Assembly: GCF_001949145.1 (NCBI RefSeq)
Contig: NW_019091404.1
Span: 3,090,885-3,154,884, forward strand
Length of the DNA: 64,000 nucleotides
Direction of reading: 5' to 3'
Source of the DNA: Acanthaster planci
Lineage: Eukaryota; Echinodermata; Asteroidea; Valvatida; Acanthasteridae
Notes under the pieces: generated by a model
Told to the model about the DNA's origin: nothing
Databases searched by the model: none
What the model saw: only the letters and a program-made list of their open reading frames with translations
Position numbers and translations under genes: made by a program
Shown: piece by piece, positions 24,251 to 36,650 of the stretch
Layout of the letters: every line of letters starts with the position of its first letter
How positions within the stretch are numbered: position 1 is the first letter of the stretch

Positions 24251-26358
24251 GTAAGTGGAGGTAGGTCGTTTCACCAAACTGTTGGTTTTGCGACAATTTA
24301 ATATTTGGTTGAAATTTGCTTGCACGGGGTGGACGGTTTCGGTCGTTGTGAAGTTAACCCGTTTTCGTTGAAAACAGCGCTTTTACTAGTCGTTTGGTGG
24401 TGGTCAACGTTATTTGTTTGGCAACTGTCTGGCATGGAGTTGACGCTTGTCACCTTGGAGAATTACATCTTCTGCGGTTCCCGGACGCACATGAGACGGT
24501 TAGTTGGCTCTTCAAGAAATGATCTTAAAAACGAACCTATAACACTGCTGAAGGTTTGAGTTGGTCTGCCTTCAAAATAATTCACATGAATTTACAATAT
24601 TCACAACTTTGTTAAATGAGCAGGCATGACTTGTGCAACTTGTGCTAGGTGTTACCTCCATCTGTGCTATACATTTGAATTATTCGTTTATTTCATTTTG
24701 CATTGATCGTTTAAACCAAAACGTTCGACCAATTTGTAACCATGATCTGTTGATAGCGGACTCTGTATAGGGCAGCGACAACAAGAATTTATCTTACCCA
24801 AACGGCTGTGTTTCCATGGCCGAAGAAAATACGGTGGAATATTGGACTCATTTTGGGCATGATACAAACCGGGAAGTCGTGTACAAGTTCATGGCTAAAA
24901 TATTGTTTAAATAGTGTCGCTGTCATTCCAGGGGCAAGTGGGGGAAAAACCTTGGCATTGCATGGTCGATCGCACAGATTTCTTTGCGCAGGTAACGGAC
25001 ACAATGACTGTCAAGTGTTATTTAAAAGCTGGGCCTCGCGTAGAAATGAGTGGGAATTTAAACAGGACAAGGAAATATCCAAAACAATTTGACTAAAGTA
25101 TCTCGTGAGCTGGTTATTAAACTATGTAAAGCCGTTGGGTAAGGGGAAAATCCCGTTATATAAATATAAAGCCTGTCATAATGGGAACACAGGAGTTACC
25201 ATTGTACCGACACAGTGGGTATTACCGTGTGCCTTACCTGAGTTTTAGTTTTCATCTCAACGTTTTGTGTTATGGATTTCTACACAGACGGCCGGCAGTA
25301 GGCGTGCAAGACTCATTTAGACGCCATGTGTCGACTTTTGACGTCTGTTTGGTTTTGAAAATATAATTCATGGAACAAAGGAAGCAATCACATTTCCTTT
25401 GGATGGACCTGGGCAAGAGTCTTCATGTAAACCATTTTCCATATTTGTGAAATAGGTTAAAACCTCACCAGGAACTTGTTGCATTTTTTTCACAGAATGC
25501 TTCTTGGAGCACGAAGAACTGATAGCAGTCTTCTATTTAAGGTAATTGTCATTCGTAAATGTAAAGTTTCTTTTACGATAATTTATTTGCGGCTGCGATG
25601 CGAATTCATAGCATCGGTGGGCAGTAATTTATGCTGTGAACTTCAAAAACTTAAAATATGCATTTTTAAAGATATAAGTTAGCATATTCGAAGGCTCGAC
25701 GCTTAAGCGTTATGATTAATAGAAGCTAGTTGAGTAAGATTTGAAGCTTTGCATGGTGGGAGTGTTAAACAATAAAGGTTTGCGGGTACACCATGTGGGA
25801 AATATATATTTTGTGAAGAGGTGTTGTTCTAAAAAACCGGTTCTTTTTAGAACCACATCTCTTCACAAAAGAGATATTTCCCACATAGTGTACCCGCAAA
25901 CCTTTTTTGTTTAGAAGCTAGTTGTTTATCTATTGAGGATGTGTTATGTAGTGATATGACTTAGTAGAGTTTGGGTTGCGTCGTTACTGGATGGCTGGCA
26001 ACCTGGTTGGTTGAGAGGCTTAGCTTAGTGGCTGCATTGTTGGAGAGTTGGCTGGGCATAATGTTGGCTATTTTTTCCAGTTGGCTGCTTGGCCGTTTAA
26101 CTGGTGGGCTGGATACAGCGCTGGCTGACTAGCGGGCTGTTAACAGTTACCCAGTTAATTATGCCGGTTGAGCGGCAGGTAGGTTGGCCCCTGAATGGTT
26201 TGCTACAGTAGTTGGTTTACAGGTGGTTTTGCTTACAAGGTCCCTGATTTGCTAGCTGTGATGGGTTTGAGTTACGTGTATTGGTTGGATTTTGTCATCT
26301 GCTTTTCACACTTCATTTTTAATCCATGAATACCTGTGATATTTCGTTTAACTTGCAG
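24251..26358 (+). other. Inferred 5' UTR intron of the first 7TM gene
   Basis: It runs from a strong GTAAGT donor at 24251 to an acceptor ttgcag at 26353-26358, nine bases before the ATG. It carries the hairpin at 25774-25905 and a stretch at about 25988-26260 rich in degenerate TGGCTGG / GGTTGG units. Confidence 0.35.
25774..25905. repeat. Near-perfect 132-bp hairpin
   Basis: Arms of about 62 bp (25774-25835 and 25844-25905) are reverse complements with only about five mismatches, starting AAAGGTTTGCGGGTACAC and ending GTGTACCCGCAAACCTTT, with a loop of about 8 nt. It is probably a young foldback MITE; no target duplication is readable. Confidence 0.75.
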
Positions 26359-26366
26359 GCAAAAAC

Positions 26367-28691
26367 ATGGATGCTAACGACAGTGCCTTTGGGTGCGTGG
26401 CCATTGATGACATCTTGTCCTTAGAAGAAGCCATCTTCATTCATGCGTACACCTTTGCGAGCTTCTGTATCATTCTTGTGATAATCTCAGTCATCATATC
26501 CATCAAGATGCTCCGTAGTAATCACAACACAAAGTTCCTCTTGACTATTGAAAGTCTCATGATAATTTTCGGACTCTTGAGAGCGATGTTCCTTCTGACT
26601 GATCCCTATCGCGTCCGCAACGTGTTGCCTCCACTGGTGGTGCAATTTCTGGAGGACCTCGCAGTGCCGTGTCTTACGTCTGCATTAATGCTAGTACAGA
26701 ATACATTCTGGCAACTCACCAAGACGAAGCGACTGAAACTCCAGCGGGTACCAGTTTTACTTGGTACCGTTGCAGCTCACTTTCTGCTCATAGCCGTTAT
26801 TGATATTGTTGTTATCAATGTGGCAGGGAAATGTGAGCTTCTCCTTGTCTGCCAGGCTTTGACAACCCTGTGGGGATTAATTCTCTCTGTCGGCTTCTTT
26901 GTGACCGTCAGAAACTTGCACCTCATTAATAGACAACACCGGAATACCCTGTTTATCACAGCTGTTGATAAGCTGCATCTCCAGAGGGCGTCAGAGGAGG
27001 GATCTCTGACGTCACCAATTGGCTTGTCTGTGAATCATGAGGGCGGTGATACTGGCGGCAATCCCTCCACAGATACCCCGGCTATAGCTAGCATCCAAAG
27101 TATTTCCTTAGTGGTCAAGGAAAATGAAAACAAACAACAGTGTGAATCCCAACAGGTCCTTCAAATGACTAATAGTAGCCATCCTAGTACAGAATTGGCG
27201 ACGAAAACTAAAGCTCCTATCCCCAAGTGGTCCCCGCGGCGATTGAAAACTTTTGGCAGGAAGCCAAATCCACTCCTTAAAGTCATGATTGTTAGCATGA
27301 TGACGTCATTTCTTGGCTTGCTCTGCTTTGTGCTGGGTGTCTATGGGATGATCGTTTTCAACAATCCACTGCAACCTGTGTCCGATGTCAAAGGTTGGTT
27401 CGTCTACCAAACCTTGCAAAGGTAACGAATTTAGTAATAGGAGTGATGTACACAATACTGCCCATACTGTCCATAGACTTCTCCGCTTTAACGCCATAAC
27501 TGCAATGGCACCACACTCGAACGCACAGAGGCATGTAACGCGCTCCTACCACCTGACCAAAATTGTTGTGCCACTGCATTAAGGGGCTGTTCATAGAATA
27601 CGTATACACGAAATGCCGACTTTTCAGCCCCCCCCCCTTGGTGTAGGCACGGCTTGAGCCCACCTCCCCCTGTACACATGGTGTACGCAACGGAACCAAC
27701 CTCATGCCCCTTCTTGCGTATATGCTTTATCATGTTTATGAACGGCCCCTAAATAGGTTATGAGGTCACCAGTGCACGTCTATATATATGTGAGTGGCCA
27801 GAAGAGGGTCCTTTTTCCTGAGGCCGCGGGGGCATAGCACTAGTGACTAGTTTTATAACATGTAACACACCTGAAACTATACAAATATTCTTTCAGGGCT
27901 TTAACTCGACATAGTGCTACTTGGTGACGCAGCCCCATGTATGTGCTTGTTACCTTGGAGCACACTGTATTGTAAATCGCTCCAGGTGATTAAAAATACA
28001 TTATTCAGAAGAAAAGATGATTGTATGAACTTGGTCAAGCTTTATTTGAAATAAGACAACCGATATATACCCAATTGAACCGTTGAACCTGGAGGGAGTG
28101 AAATAGGGTCGAGAAACTATAATTTTTAACATATTTCTGCCCATTTTGAAATTATGCAGATGTGTTTTCTTGTTATATGTATGTTTGTTTTATGTGTTTA
28201 TGCATGTTTTACAAGAAATCTTCCCAGCACGGCCCATCCCCTTTAACACATGCACACCACATGCACACTGCTCTGTGACCTTTTCTCACAGTCGTAAGTC
28301 GGCTCACGAGAGCGCGATAACCATTCCTTTCTGTTAACTTTTGTTGGGATCAAATTATGGTTATAGAAATGTCATGTGTTCGACAAAAGACATGGCATTT
28401 ATACAGTGACACTTTGCGGCTCTGCCGATGTGCAGTTCCTTGGCTGACATGGTCACAGGAACACGGCTGGCCCGAAGGTACAATGACTCTTAAACAGACT
28501 GACATATAGAGACGGGAGAAAGCCGTAAAAATCTGTATCACCTTGTGAATTATAGGAAATTTATTTGATGAAGTGTTACAAGCATTTATTTAACTCGTCT
28601 TTATTTATGAAATTCCCTCAGATCTATTGAGTTCTGCTTTGGAATCACGCTGTCCTATCTTGCTTGGCGAAGGAACACGCGTAATAGGTGA
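26367..28691 (+). CDS. PRRT3/PRRT4-like seven-transmembrane protein, paralogue A
   Basis: Two coding exons: 26367-27421 and 28622-28691 (TGA 28689-28691). They join in phase 2 to give 374 aa. The ATG lies nine bases after an acceptor (ttgcag|gcaaaaac), so a non-coding exon is upstream. Seven hydrophobic helices are visible: about 22-47, 57-77, 92-115, 130-151, 155-180 and 308-335, with the last split across the intron (GWFVYQTLQ and SIEFCFGITLSYLAW). Family-like signatures are LRAMFLLTDPYR...LPP, EDLAVPCLTSALMLV and CQALTTLWGLILS, as in the C-terminal membrane domain of vertebrate PRRT3/PRRT4 (function unknown). A long loop between helices 5 and 6 is S/T/N-rich. The last exon was found by its match to paralogue B (R.[VI]E[LF].[MF]G.T). 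AATAAA at 28938 supports it. AATAG|GTGAGC at the end of the exon could alternatively act as a donor. Confidence 0.65.
27583..27749. mobile_element. PIF/Harbinger-type MITE with TAA duplication
   Basis: The 167-bp element starts GGGGCTGTTCATAGA and ends TTTATGAACGGCCCC: 15-bp terminal inverted repeats with two mismatches. TAA flanks both ends (27580-27582 and 27750-27752), the 3-bp target duplication of PIF/Harbinger. It sits inside the last intron of 7TM paralogue A and has no coding capacity. Confidence 0.7.
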
Positions 28692-28937
28692 GCTGGTTAT
28701 CTCATCCTTAGCCTGATGGTGTGTCGTCGAACATAAGACATCAAGGCATGATACACTCAGAAAGATTATCGAACTCCAGATGAATGAGGGTAAAAGCATT
28801 GAGGATGTTGCTAATAGATGTTGGTTTCTACGTATTTGAAACGTATCTGATTGGTTATCATGATCTTAGTTTGTCTCTAACCATTTCATAATCATTTTTG
28901 AAGCCACATCTCTCTCCAGTAGTTATTGCCGAGTGTA

Positions 28938-28943
28938 AATAAA
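28938..28943 (+). promoter_or_regulatory. Polyadenylation signal of 7TM paralogue A
   Basis: AATAAA about 247 bases after the TGA at 28689-28691, followed by a GT-rich stretch (GTGTGATTTTG). It supports 28622-28691 as the terminal coding exon. Confidence 0.5.
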
Positions 28944-31900
28944 GTGTGATTTTGAAGATCTCTGAGTAAGGTTTGTTCTTGTGTACATATTAGTGGAAAG
29001 ACAGTCCTGTATTCCAACAGCGCAGGCAGTGTTGCACAAAAATATTATCAGCCAATTGTAACAACCATTACGCGTGTGCGTATTATACGCTGAATCTTAA
29101 ACACCAAGGCCGTGTTTGTTTCAAACGTACCGAATCACGATCAGTGATTCTTCGTTGCTTTACGGACACCAAAACCCGCACAGTGGATGGTGCGAACCAG
29201 CGTAGTATCACTGATCGAGATCCGTGCGAAAACAAACAGGCCCCCCAAAACATGTTGGAGCTGGCGTGACGTCAGATATTTTTCCCCAAATGATTTTCCT
29301 GCCTCGCAATACAGAACGGGCTTATTACACGATGTGTGTTTACTGCCATCCCTCCGTAAACAAACTGTTTGCACTGTGAAGGGAAGCTTATGTATTTATC
29401 AATAAAGCGGAAAACAGGCGTATATCGGATGCTCGTTGATGAACAAGGTAAATATGTGACGTATACATCAGATCAGAGATTACGAGGCACATACGTAATT
29501 ATGACCTTTTAATGGACTATACCGTCCGTTGTAAATGCAGATTATGTAAAAGCATCGTGATATTCAAAGAATGTTCATGAGCTTGGCTCGAGCTGTAGAT
29601 AACATTGGTTTTATGTTTTTACTTGGTATAAAAAGTATTACATGTCGTACATTTAGTGAGATGGCGTTATGCCAATAGGCAGCCATCAAATAAAAAATAT
29701 AATTAAAACGCTGCAATTTTCAACTACAAAAATATAAGATTTTAAAAGAACCAATCAGGATCCTGCTTCCTTGGATGATTTGCAGTTCTAATTTTGCTGT
29801 CAGTAGTTACACTTCAGAAAGCAGCTTTATAACATTAATGTTGTTCTTGATGTGGAAACTACTCCTTGTTTCATTCCAGTTTTCAGGCGCTGTAGGAAAG
29901 CATTTCTGATGAAGTTATGTAATAATGCTCAGTGTGGCGTGTCTTACGATAGAGTGAAACGTAGAGGTTATGTTTGCAGTATGTATGGCAAAAAAGGAAA
30001 GAACTATCGGAGGAAAATCATTTGAGCTTAAATTTATGTTGCCATCAAACGATCAAATAATTCCCTCACGCATTCATATGCTAGGAGCGCGTGATCTCAC
30101 GATGTGGTAGAGTAGGTTCAGAATTCCACGAAGATCCTATTAGTTTATGCTAAATTATTTCTGTATTTGCAAGAAAAAGGTTTAATAGTTCTTATCATAA
30201 GCTCTTTGTCGTTGCCGCTGTTACTGTTGGTATCGCCTTGACGTACCTTGATAATTATTTCCCGACTTAAACCGTGACAAGGATGCGCACTGTCGAGTGC
30301 TCTTCTCAAGGGAATCGAACGGATCGGAGCATTGGGATTGATACATGTCCAAGTGTTTGGCAGAAAATTGGTTTGTCTCAGTAACTATAGCTTATCTTGA
30401 ATAATATCCAAGGTTCAGAGGAAATGAGTTTGGTCGATGTGATTAATGATATTGCAAGGGAGCGATGTTGCACTGTACTTACATTAGTTTAATGTAATAA
30501 TGTTGGCCTTGGTGGACTTTCGAGGGAGATTTGTAACCTCACTTAAAGATACAATATAGTTTGGCGGCTAACCATTCAAGGGTGTCATATTGCTACACAT
30601 TAAATCCTACGGGCCTTGCTTTTTGTCGTCGTAGTAGATTGAAACTCGGTTACAAAAGAGGTTATACAGTAGTTTGAAAACCTCATCAGTACCCGTTAAT
30701 TAATGTCTTAACTTAATTAACTTTTTAAAAAGAATTGTAATCAAGTGGGTTTGAATATCAGTTGAAAGATTAAGCAGTTGCTGTCTGTTTCTAGAGGAGG
30801 TTCCAGATGTATTTGTTCATTTCTACGTACGAGGTAATTTATATAGGCCTATTCTGGTTCTTCGAACAGAGGGTCTTTCGACAGATTCAATAGGTGATGT
30901 CGGAATTACAACGTTCCAACGGTGGAAATACATGCGTCAGTGGGAGATGGCTGAAGGCGGTAGCTGGCGATGCCGAGAAGCTTTTTTTCCCTTTTTCTTC
31001 AGCTGTATATAGCCAATTATAAATTCGGACACGTCTTGAGTTACTGTATCTTGTCAAGCGCAACAATAGGCCGTATTTCAATCGATTGTTGTTAATTTCG
31101 TGATATTTTAAGAGATTTGAATTAAATGCAAGAGCGAGAAAGCTCTGAGCGTGTATCCATTGTTATTACTATTTGAAATGCCTTTCGGTCAAGTTGGCTG
31201 CAATTCCTGTGGTTACGCTATAGCTGTCTACCAGCTGTACAATAGAATGCCAGGATGTACGAGATGCTCTTGTAGTGAGGCATATCAATAAACCAACTTA
31301 AAATTGAGCCGTTTACACCCCCCGCCTTTGAAAATCTGTTCTGCATGTGCGCACCCGTGCCACCCTGTAACGTCGTCGGCAAAGTGAATCTACATGTACT
31401 TAAATTATAATTGAGAATCGTTCTTCCCAAAATCTGGTTGGGTTAGGCATGGTTGTAGCTCATGTCCTTGTAGCTTAGATAACTTGTCAATATTCCAGGT
31501 TTCTGTAAAAGTGCACAAGAGGATCGTGTTTTCGTCGATTAAGGCAAAGGTAACTGTGCCATTGTTGTGAGACGCCAGTTTTCGACGGCAAGACAGCTGA
31601 AGTGTGTTGTACCTTAGCTTGAATTGTGAACATCGAACAAAAGAAGTACCAGCAATGACGATGGAAGCTCATTGTCAATGCACTGTGTCTCTTTTGTGAC
31701 ATTTTCCTACCGTTGCGTAATTAGCCTACCTATTGTTAACCCAAGCGCCCATTGTGGCAGAGTGTAGTCAGCCGAGTGCAGAGCAACATTTGACATCAGG
31801 CGATGCACGTTGCACACAATAAAGCTCCGCGGAGTTCAAAGTTAGCGTCAAAAATAAGTGGCATGTAACACAGGAATCGTAACCCGCAGACGAGGAAGTT

Positions 31901-34900
31901 ATCACTGAGGCACATTAAAGACTTGTTATTAGTCACAGTGGATATAGCCAGTTTTTGTATACCGAAGTATAATGAAGGTTTCCTGCTGTGACGCTACAAC
32001 ACTGGCGTAACGCGTATGTTACAAGTGCTCTGAAGGTCACTCTGGGAATATTACCATCCGCGCTGATCAGCCAACAATGGGTAAGTGTTCAGTTCAGGCA
32101 TAATTGAAAAGAATTGATCTGAGAGATGGTGAGAAGCTTGTGAGGGAGGAAGGATTTTACTGTCCGTCTTCAGTGTTCAGAAATATTTTGCCTGGCACAT
32201 GCACAGCCATTTTTTTAACGAAAATGGCTGATTGTGGCTCGTTTAAGCGTGTGTTCTGAATGAGTCTGTGATGGGCTCATCAAAATTTAAAGTTTGAAAA
32301 ATACACACTCATGATTTCTTGATTAAGATCACACTTTTTGTAGAAGACTGGATGTCTCTCATAGAACTTGGCATCCGAACTGGCTTCGCGGATACCGACT
32401 TTATGATATCAGGAACCACATTCAAATTGTAGAACCTGGTAACCATAACACTTCCCGAACTCCCTAGGGTGTGTGCAAAATCATATTAAAATTGGAGGAT
32501 TCAGGAATGTTAGGGTTAAGGTGGGTTTGTAGGAAGATTTAAAAACAGAAACCAAGCGACAGATTTCACATTACGTCTAAAGGTTTTTAATTAATTAACG
32601 TTTTGGGTTTTTTTTCGGCGGGATCGACAGTTTCAATACATTTTTTCGGGTAATTTGTGGATAAGTTTCTGTTACGTTCTCGTGTTTTACTTAACTTGCC
32701 CATAGGCCTATCTCGTGATCCCCGTTGAATGCAGACCACACACTAGTCCAACCATGAATCCAGTCATAATGAAACATTCATAGTGACAAAAGATTGCGTT
32801 CAAGGAGTGGACGGGCGCCGCCGGACCGTCAATTGTATCGAGGTACAGACTAGAAAAGTGGTTTGTGGTACACCTATGTGGAATCTATCTCGTCTGTAAG
32901 AGCCACCATCTCTCATTATAGCCTCCAGCATGCAAAGTTTCAAATCTTGTTTTTTGTTGCCAAAACCTTTAGATAGGGTTCGTTTCCGAATGGAAACTTC
33001 GGACAGTCCTTTTCAGGATCCCTCGGGGTCAGAACTAGAGATGCGCCACAGTGGACAGACACTAACATGGTTGGAGTTGAATCATTGTACTAATATCATT
33101 TCGAAATCAAACTTTCTAATAAACCGATGCTTTTCTTCTTACACGTTATACTCTGCTTATTGTGCATGACATTCTGAAAAGTGGTTTAAATTGAATTTTC
33201 TGTCACACTAATCAGATTTCTACGGCAATAAGACTGAGCAAAACTATGATAAATACGTTATAGTGTACATGTAATGTTTGAACTTAAAAAGTGGCCTTCA
33301 TTGTCATCGTGCTTAAAGCATAACGTTCTATATTATGGCGAATAGCATGTACAGCGCTAAAGGTTACTAATTTAATTGACGAATGCAGGCCAGTAAATGG
33401 TATTTTTCGATGTCTAACCCATACTATGCGTCGCTAAAATGGCAACTTGTCTTCCTTTTGATAACGGACATTTTGTAGTCACACCATTTGTCGCGAGTTG
33501 GCATTATACTTTGGAGACTAACTTGCGCCAACGACCACCTTCGATCAGTCAAACAGTAACGTTGATATTTATGCGTGTATATATCTGCATGCATTATCAC
33601 ACAGAGATAGCTATCACACGTGATGGACTATACTTGTGATGTTCGTGTCAAATGTGCTCTCTGTCAGTATTTCCAATTTAGGAGTGCCTATTTGAGAATG
33701 GTCACTCTTTAAGTGATAGTGGATAATGTGGTCGGAACAACGGGGGTGAAATGATATCTATAGTCGCGAATTTGTTTCATCAAAGTAAGGTATGCAATGT
33801 GGTTGGTTCTACGCAACAAAATATCTCGATGATGAGATTGTGAGACGGTTGGTTGAACCCAGTGGGATCGGGCCTTTTTCCGCTTGTTGGCTTATCGAAA
33901 CAGCGTAGAAATGCCAGTCAAAACGTTATAAAAGGAATGTGCACGCATGCACGCCACTGATAAAATTGAACATGGAGAGAAAAAAATACAAAACGTATAT
34001 TGTCTAATTCTGTCCATTATTCTGTCCATGATTCTATCAGTTTCATCCATGAAGAAAGGCGAAGCCCCTTCAAGGTTATCGTTTATCTCCTCATGTCCTC
34101 TAAGTATGCACCGTTTTGTACAAATTTCTTTCGTGACGAGCCTTTTGTGTGCCGATGCTATTTTGAAATCAATAATCCAGGTATCAATTTGGTCCTCCAT
34201 CTTATTTAAGCGGATTGTGCGACAAACTGCGATCGCATTGTCAGGATTCCCAACTCTCTCGGCATACAGAAGGCCAAACTTTGCCGTTATCAATCATGTC
34301 ACCCGATAGTCTCTGTTGTTAAGGATTGAGATGACCTTCAAGTTCAATTGCAGAGCAGCAGTGATGTATCCAGCAAGGGGGGTGTATGTTGCCAATTTGT
34401 ATAAGGAATTAAAAGCAGCATCTGCCAGGCGGGAGGTTAGAATTCTTTCAAGACTGAGAAATATACTTTTGGGGGAAAAAGTCCACCCCCGTCCCCGGCC
34501 CAACATCTGGATACGCCACTGCAACGGAGTTGTCTTTCCTGTCTGCATATGCATGAAAGTATAACCAGTGTAGAACCCTTTATCAACGGATAATTGCATT
34601 GCCTTTTCAAATCGTGAACGAATTGTTAGGCTGCAGCAAGTTATAAGGGCATATCATTTTGACCTATACGGACCTCTTTTATAACGGTTGGATGTCGGGA
34701 GATAATCCTTAGATGATTTCTTGGGCGCAAAGTTGTGAGTCCAAACGAAATTTTGAGGTGATGCATAATTAAATGCAGTCTCGCTCTCTAGCCATTTTTT
34801 TCATACGGGTCGTTTCGTTGATATCGAGCGCGCGCACTCTGCATAGGCCAAGTAAGGATTCCACTCCGGAGAGAGAGATCCAAAGAAAAACACGTGAGTT

Positions 34901-36503
34901 CCATTATGGCTCCGGAAGACCGCCATTGTCTGAAGTTCATCCATGAGCATTTTCGACATTATCACTCATACTGTGCTGCCTCGTCTTTTGCAATGTCAAC
35001 CTCTGTCTGGCTTTTAAATTTCGGGGCAGGTTTGAGCGAGACCTTTTTGTCGGCCAGTGATGTTTTCCTTGTACCCATACGTATGTGCACGGACTTCATT
35101 TAGGAAAATTGACGAGTTCTTGTCAAATTGAAGTTCGTACTTGTTCAATGCTTCACTAGATTGTGGACCTTTGGACCTTGTCATTCCAGATTTTTACCCT
35201 GTAAGGTTCAAACTTGACCCCGGTAAAATTCACACTTTAGCTCTTGACGTCTTCGACAGAAAATTTCTACCAGGAACTCCAAAATCGAATAAAAAGTTAT
35301 GTGGCATAGGCGTTTCGAGTAATGTAAGGATCGGCCTCGCAGCTTGCGGATCAGTCGACATCTAGGTCTTCACTTTGCGATAATTGCAAAAGACGCATTT
35401 TGGATGCTTTTTACCTGAGGGCAATTTTAAGAAATTGGGGCTTGGTCTTTCACAGACCCTGCAGGATTAATTCTAAAAGATTTAATTTGTTCTTTTCAGC
35501 ATCAACACCGGTCAAGGTAATTTTTGGATGGAATTTACTTTTGTTCAATCTTGTTGGTATGCGTATGGTGTAAGAAACAAGCAGTCTTTTTGTTTATAAA
35601 TGTACAGTTAACTTGAGGGCGTCCAGTTGTACGCGTACGGTGCACCTTAATCAAGACGAACGCAAAATACTGAATTGTTTATCCTGCGAGAGAGAAATAT
35701 CGGCACCAAGTCGTGTTCTTATTCCCCGTGGTTGAGGTGCATGGCACGAGCTCAGAAAGACAACATTTTGAACTGTTCAGAGTGATCCCGAGTAATGTGA
35801 TGGGCACCCTTGTACAATGTAGATATCCTAAACTGAGACCTATAGACAAATGTGGGATATCCTTTCGGATTCAAAGTCCTCTTTTTTTTCTTTTAATAAA
35901 GCTTTGGACTTTCGGGCTTTACGTCGTTTGTCATCCTCCTGATTCCTTGTGGCTATCGAACCTTTCTCTGGGTTGATCGGTAAATAGACAGCCGAGGAGG
36001 AAGATCTGATGTAGTACTATGAATAATCGTCGCCAAGATGGTTTCCAGGGGAGTGGCAAACGAGACACAATTTCCGGGGGGGGGGCAAAGTACACATCGG
36101 CTATACCTTACAAAATGATAAAGCATTAACAGTGGGGGTAGATCAGTTGTATCTTTTAAAAACAAATTGGTGATATAACACTCTTTCGTTAAGAAATATA
36201 AATATTTAAGCCAATTCTTGTAAATCGAATCTCAGTGCAATTGTTTCTTTTTATTTCTAAAAGTAGTTGCTTTAAAATCAAGTGAAAAAGGTGAAAACTG
36301 CATAGCGTATTGTTTATAGAAAAAACAGAACAGCTTGATTCATTGGACCAAGCCATCGCTTTGCAGAGAACACGTGACTTAAGGTATCCGTATGCTTATG
36401 CAGGGAAGAGGTCAATGAGGGACGTTGATTCGGATACAGAAAGAACCAAAAGAAAAGCGTATGGAAACGTGCCCTTCAGTGGGTTTCCCTGAGCAACTTG
36501 TAA
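28944..36503. other. 7.5-kb intergenic region between the two 7TM genes
   Basis: No coding exon recognised on either strand. An open frame of 133 codons on the minus strand (33892-34293) resembles nothing I know and is overlapped by an equally long frame on the other strand. A transposon end of the GTGGCGTATCCAG type (minus strand, about 34470-34522) and G-rich repeat debris near 36060-36090 are the only repeats noted. Confidence 0.35.
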
Positions 36504-36650
36504 CCAATAGGAGTTAGGTGCGTGACTTGAACAAATCACGTGATCAACCTCTGCCTGACAAAATATATGACGTCAAATCAGAGCCAATCTTCTGTCGCAT
36601 TCAGCATGGGCAGGATATTGTCATAAGCCTATATGTGTGTGGTATATATA
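36504..36650 (+). promoter_or_regulatory. Candidate core promoter of 7TM paralogue B
   Basis: In order: CCAAT (36504-36508), E-box CACGTG (36537-36542), a perfect palindromic CRE TGACGTCA (36568-36575) and a TATA box TATATATA (36643-36650). Transcription would start near 36670-36685. A donor GAGAG|GTATGA at 36796/36797 could end a roughly 115-nt non-coding exon spliced to the acceptor at 38467. The order and spacing resemble a cAMP-responsive TATA promoter. Activity is inferred only. Confidence 0.4.

Noticed and set aside
27897-27927. Alternative last exon for 7TM paralogue A after tttcag at 27896
   Set aside because: It gives only RALTRHSATW and breaks helix 7, whereas 28622-28691 continues the helix and matches paralogue B.
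33892-34309. 133-codon minus frame and 120-codon plus frame
   Set aside because: They overlap on opposite strands, resemble no known family and lack splice context. Probably chance or unrecognised repeat debris.
36310-36492. 60-codon frame upstream of the CCAAT/CRE/TATA cluster
   Set aside because: No family resemblance and no downstream splice donor in frame; the promoter-like motifs lie beyond it.
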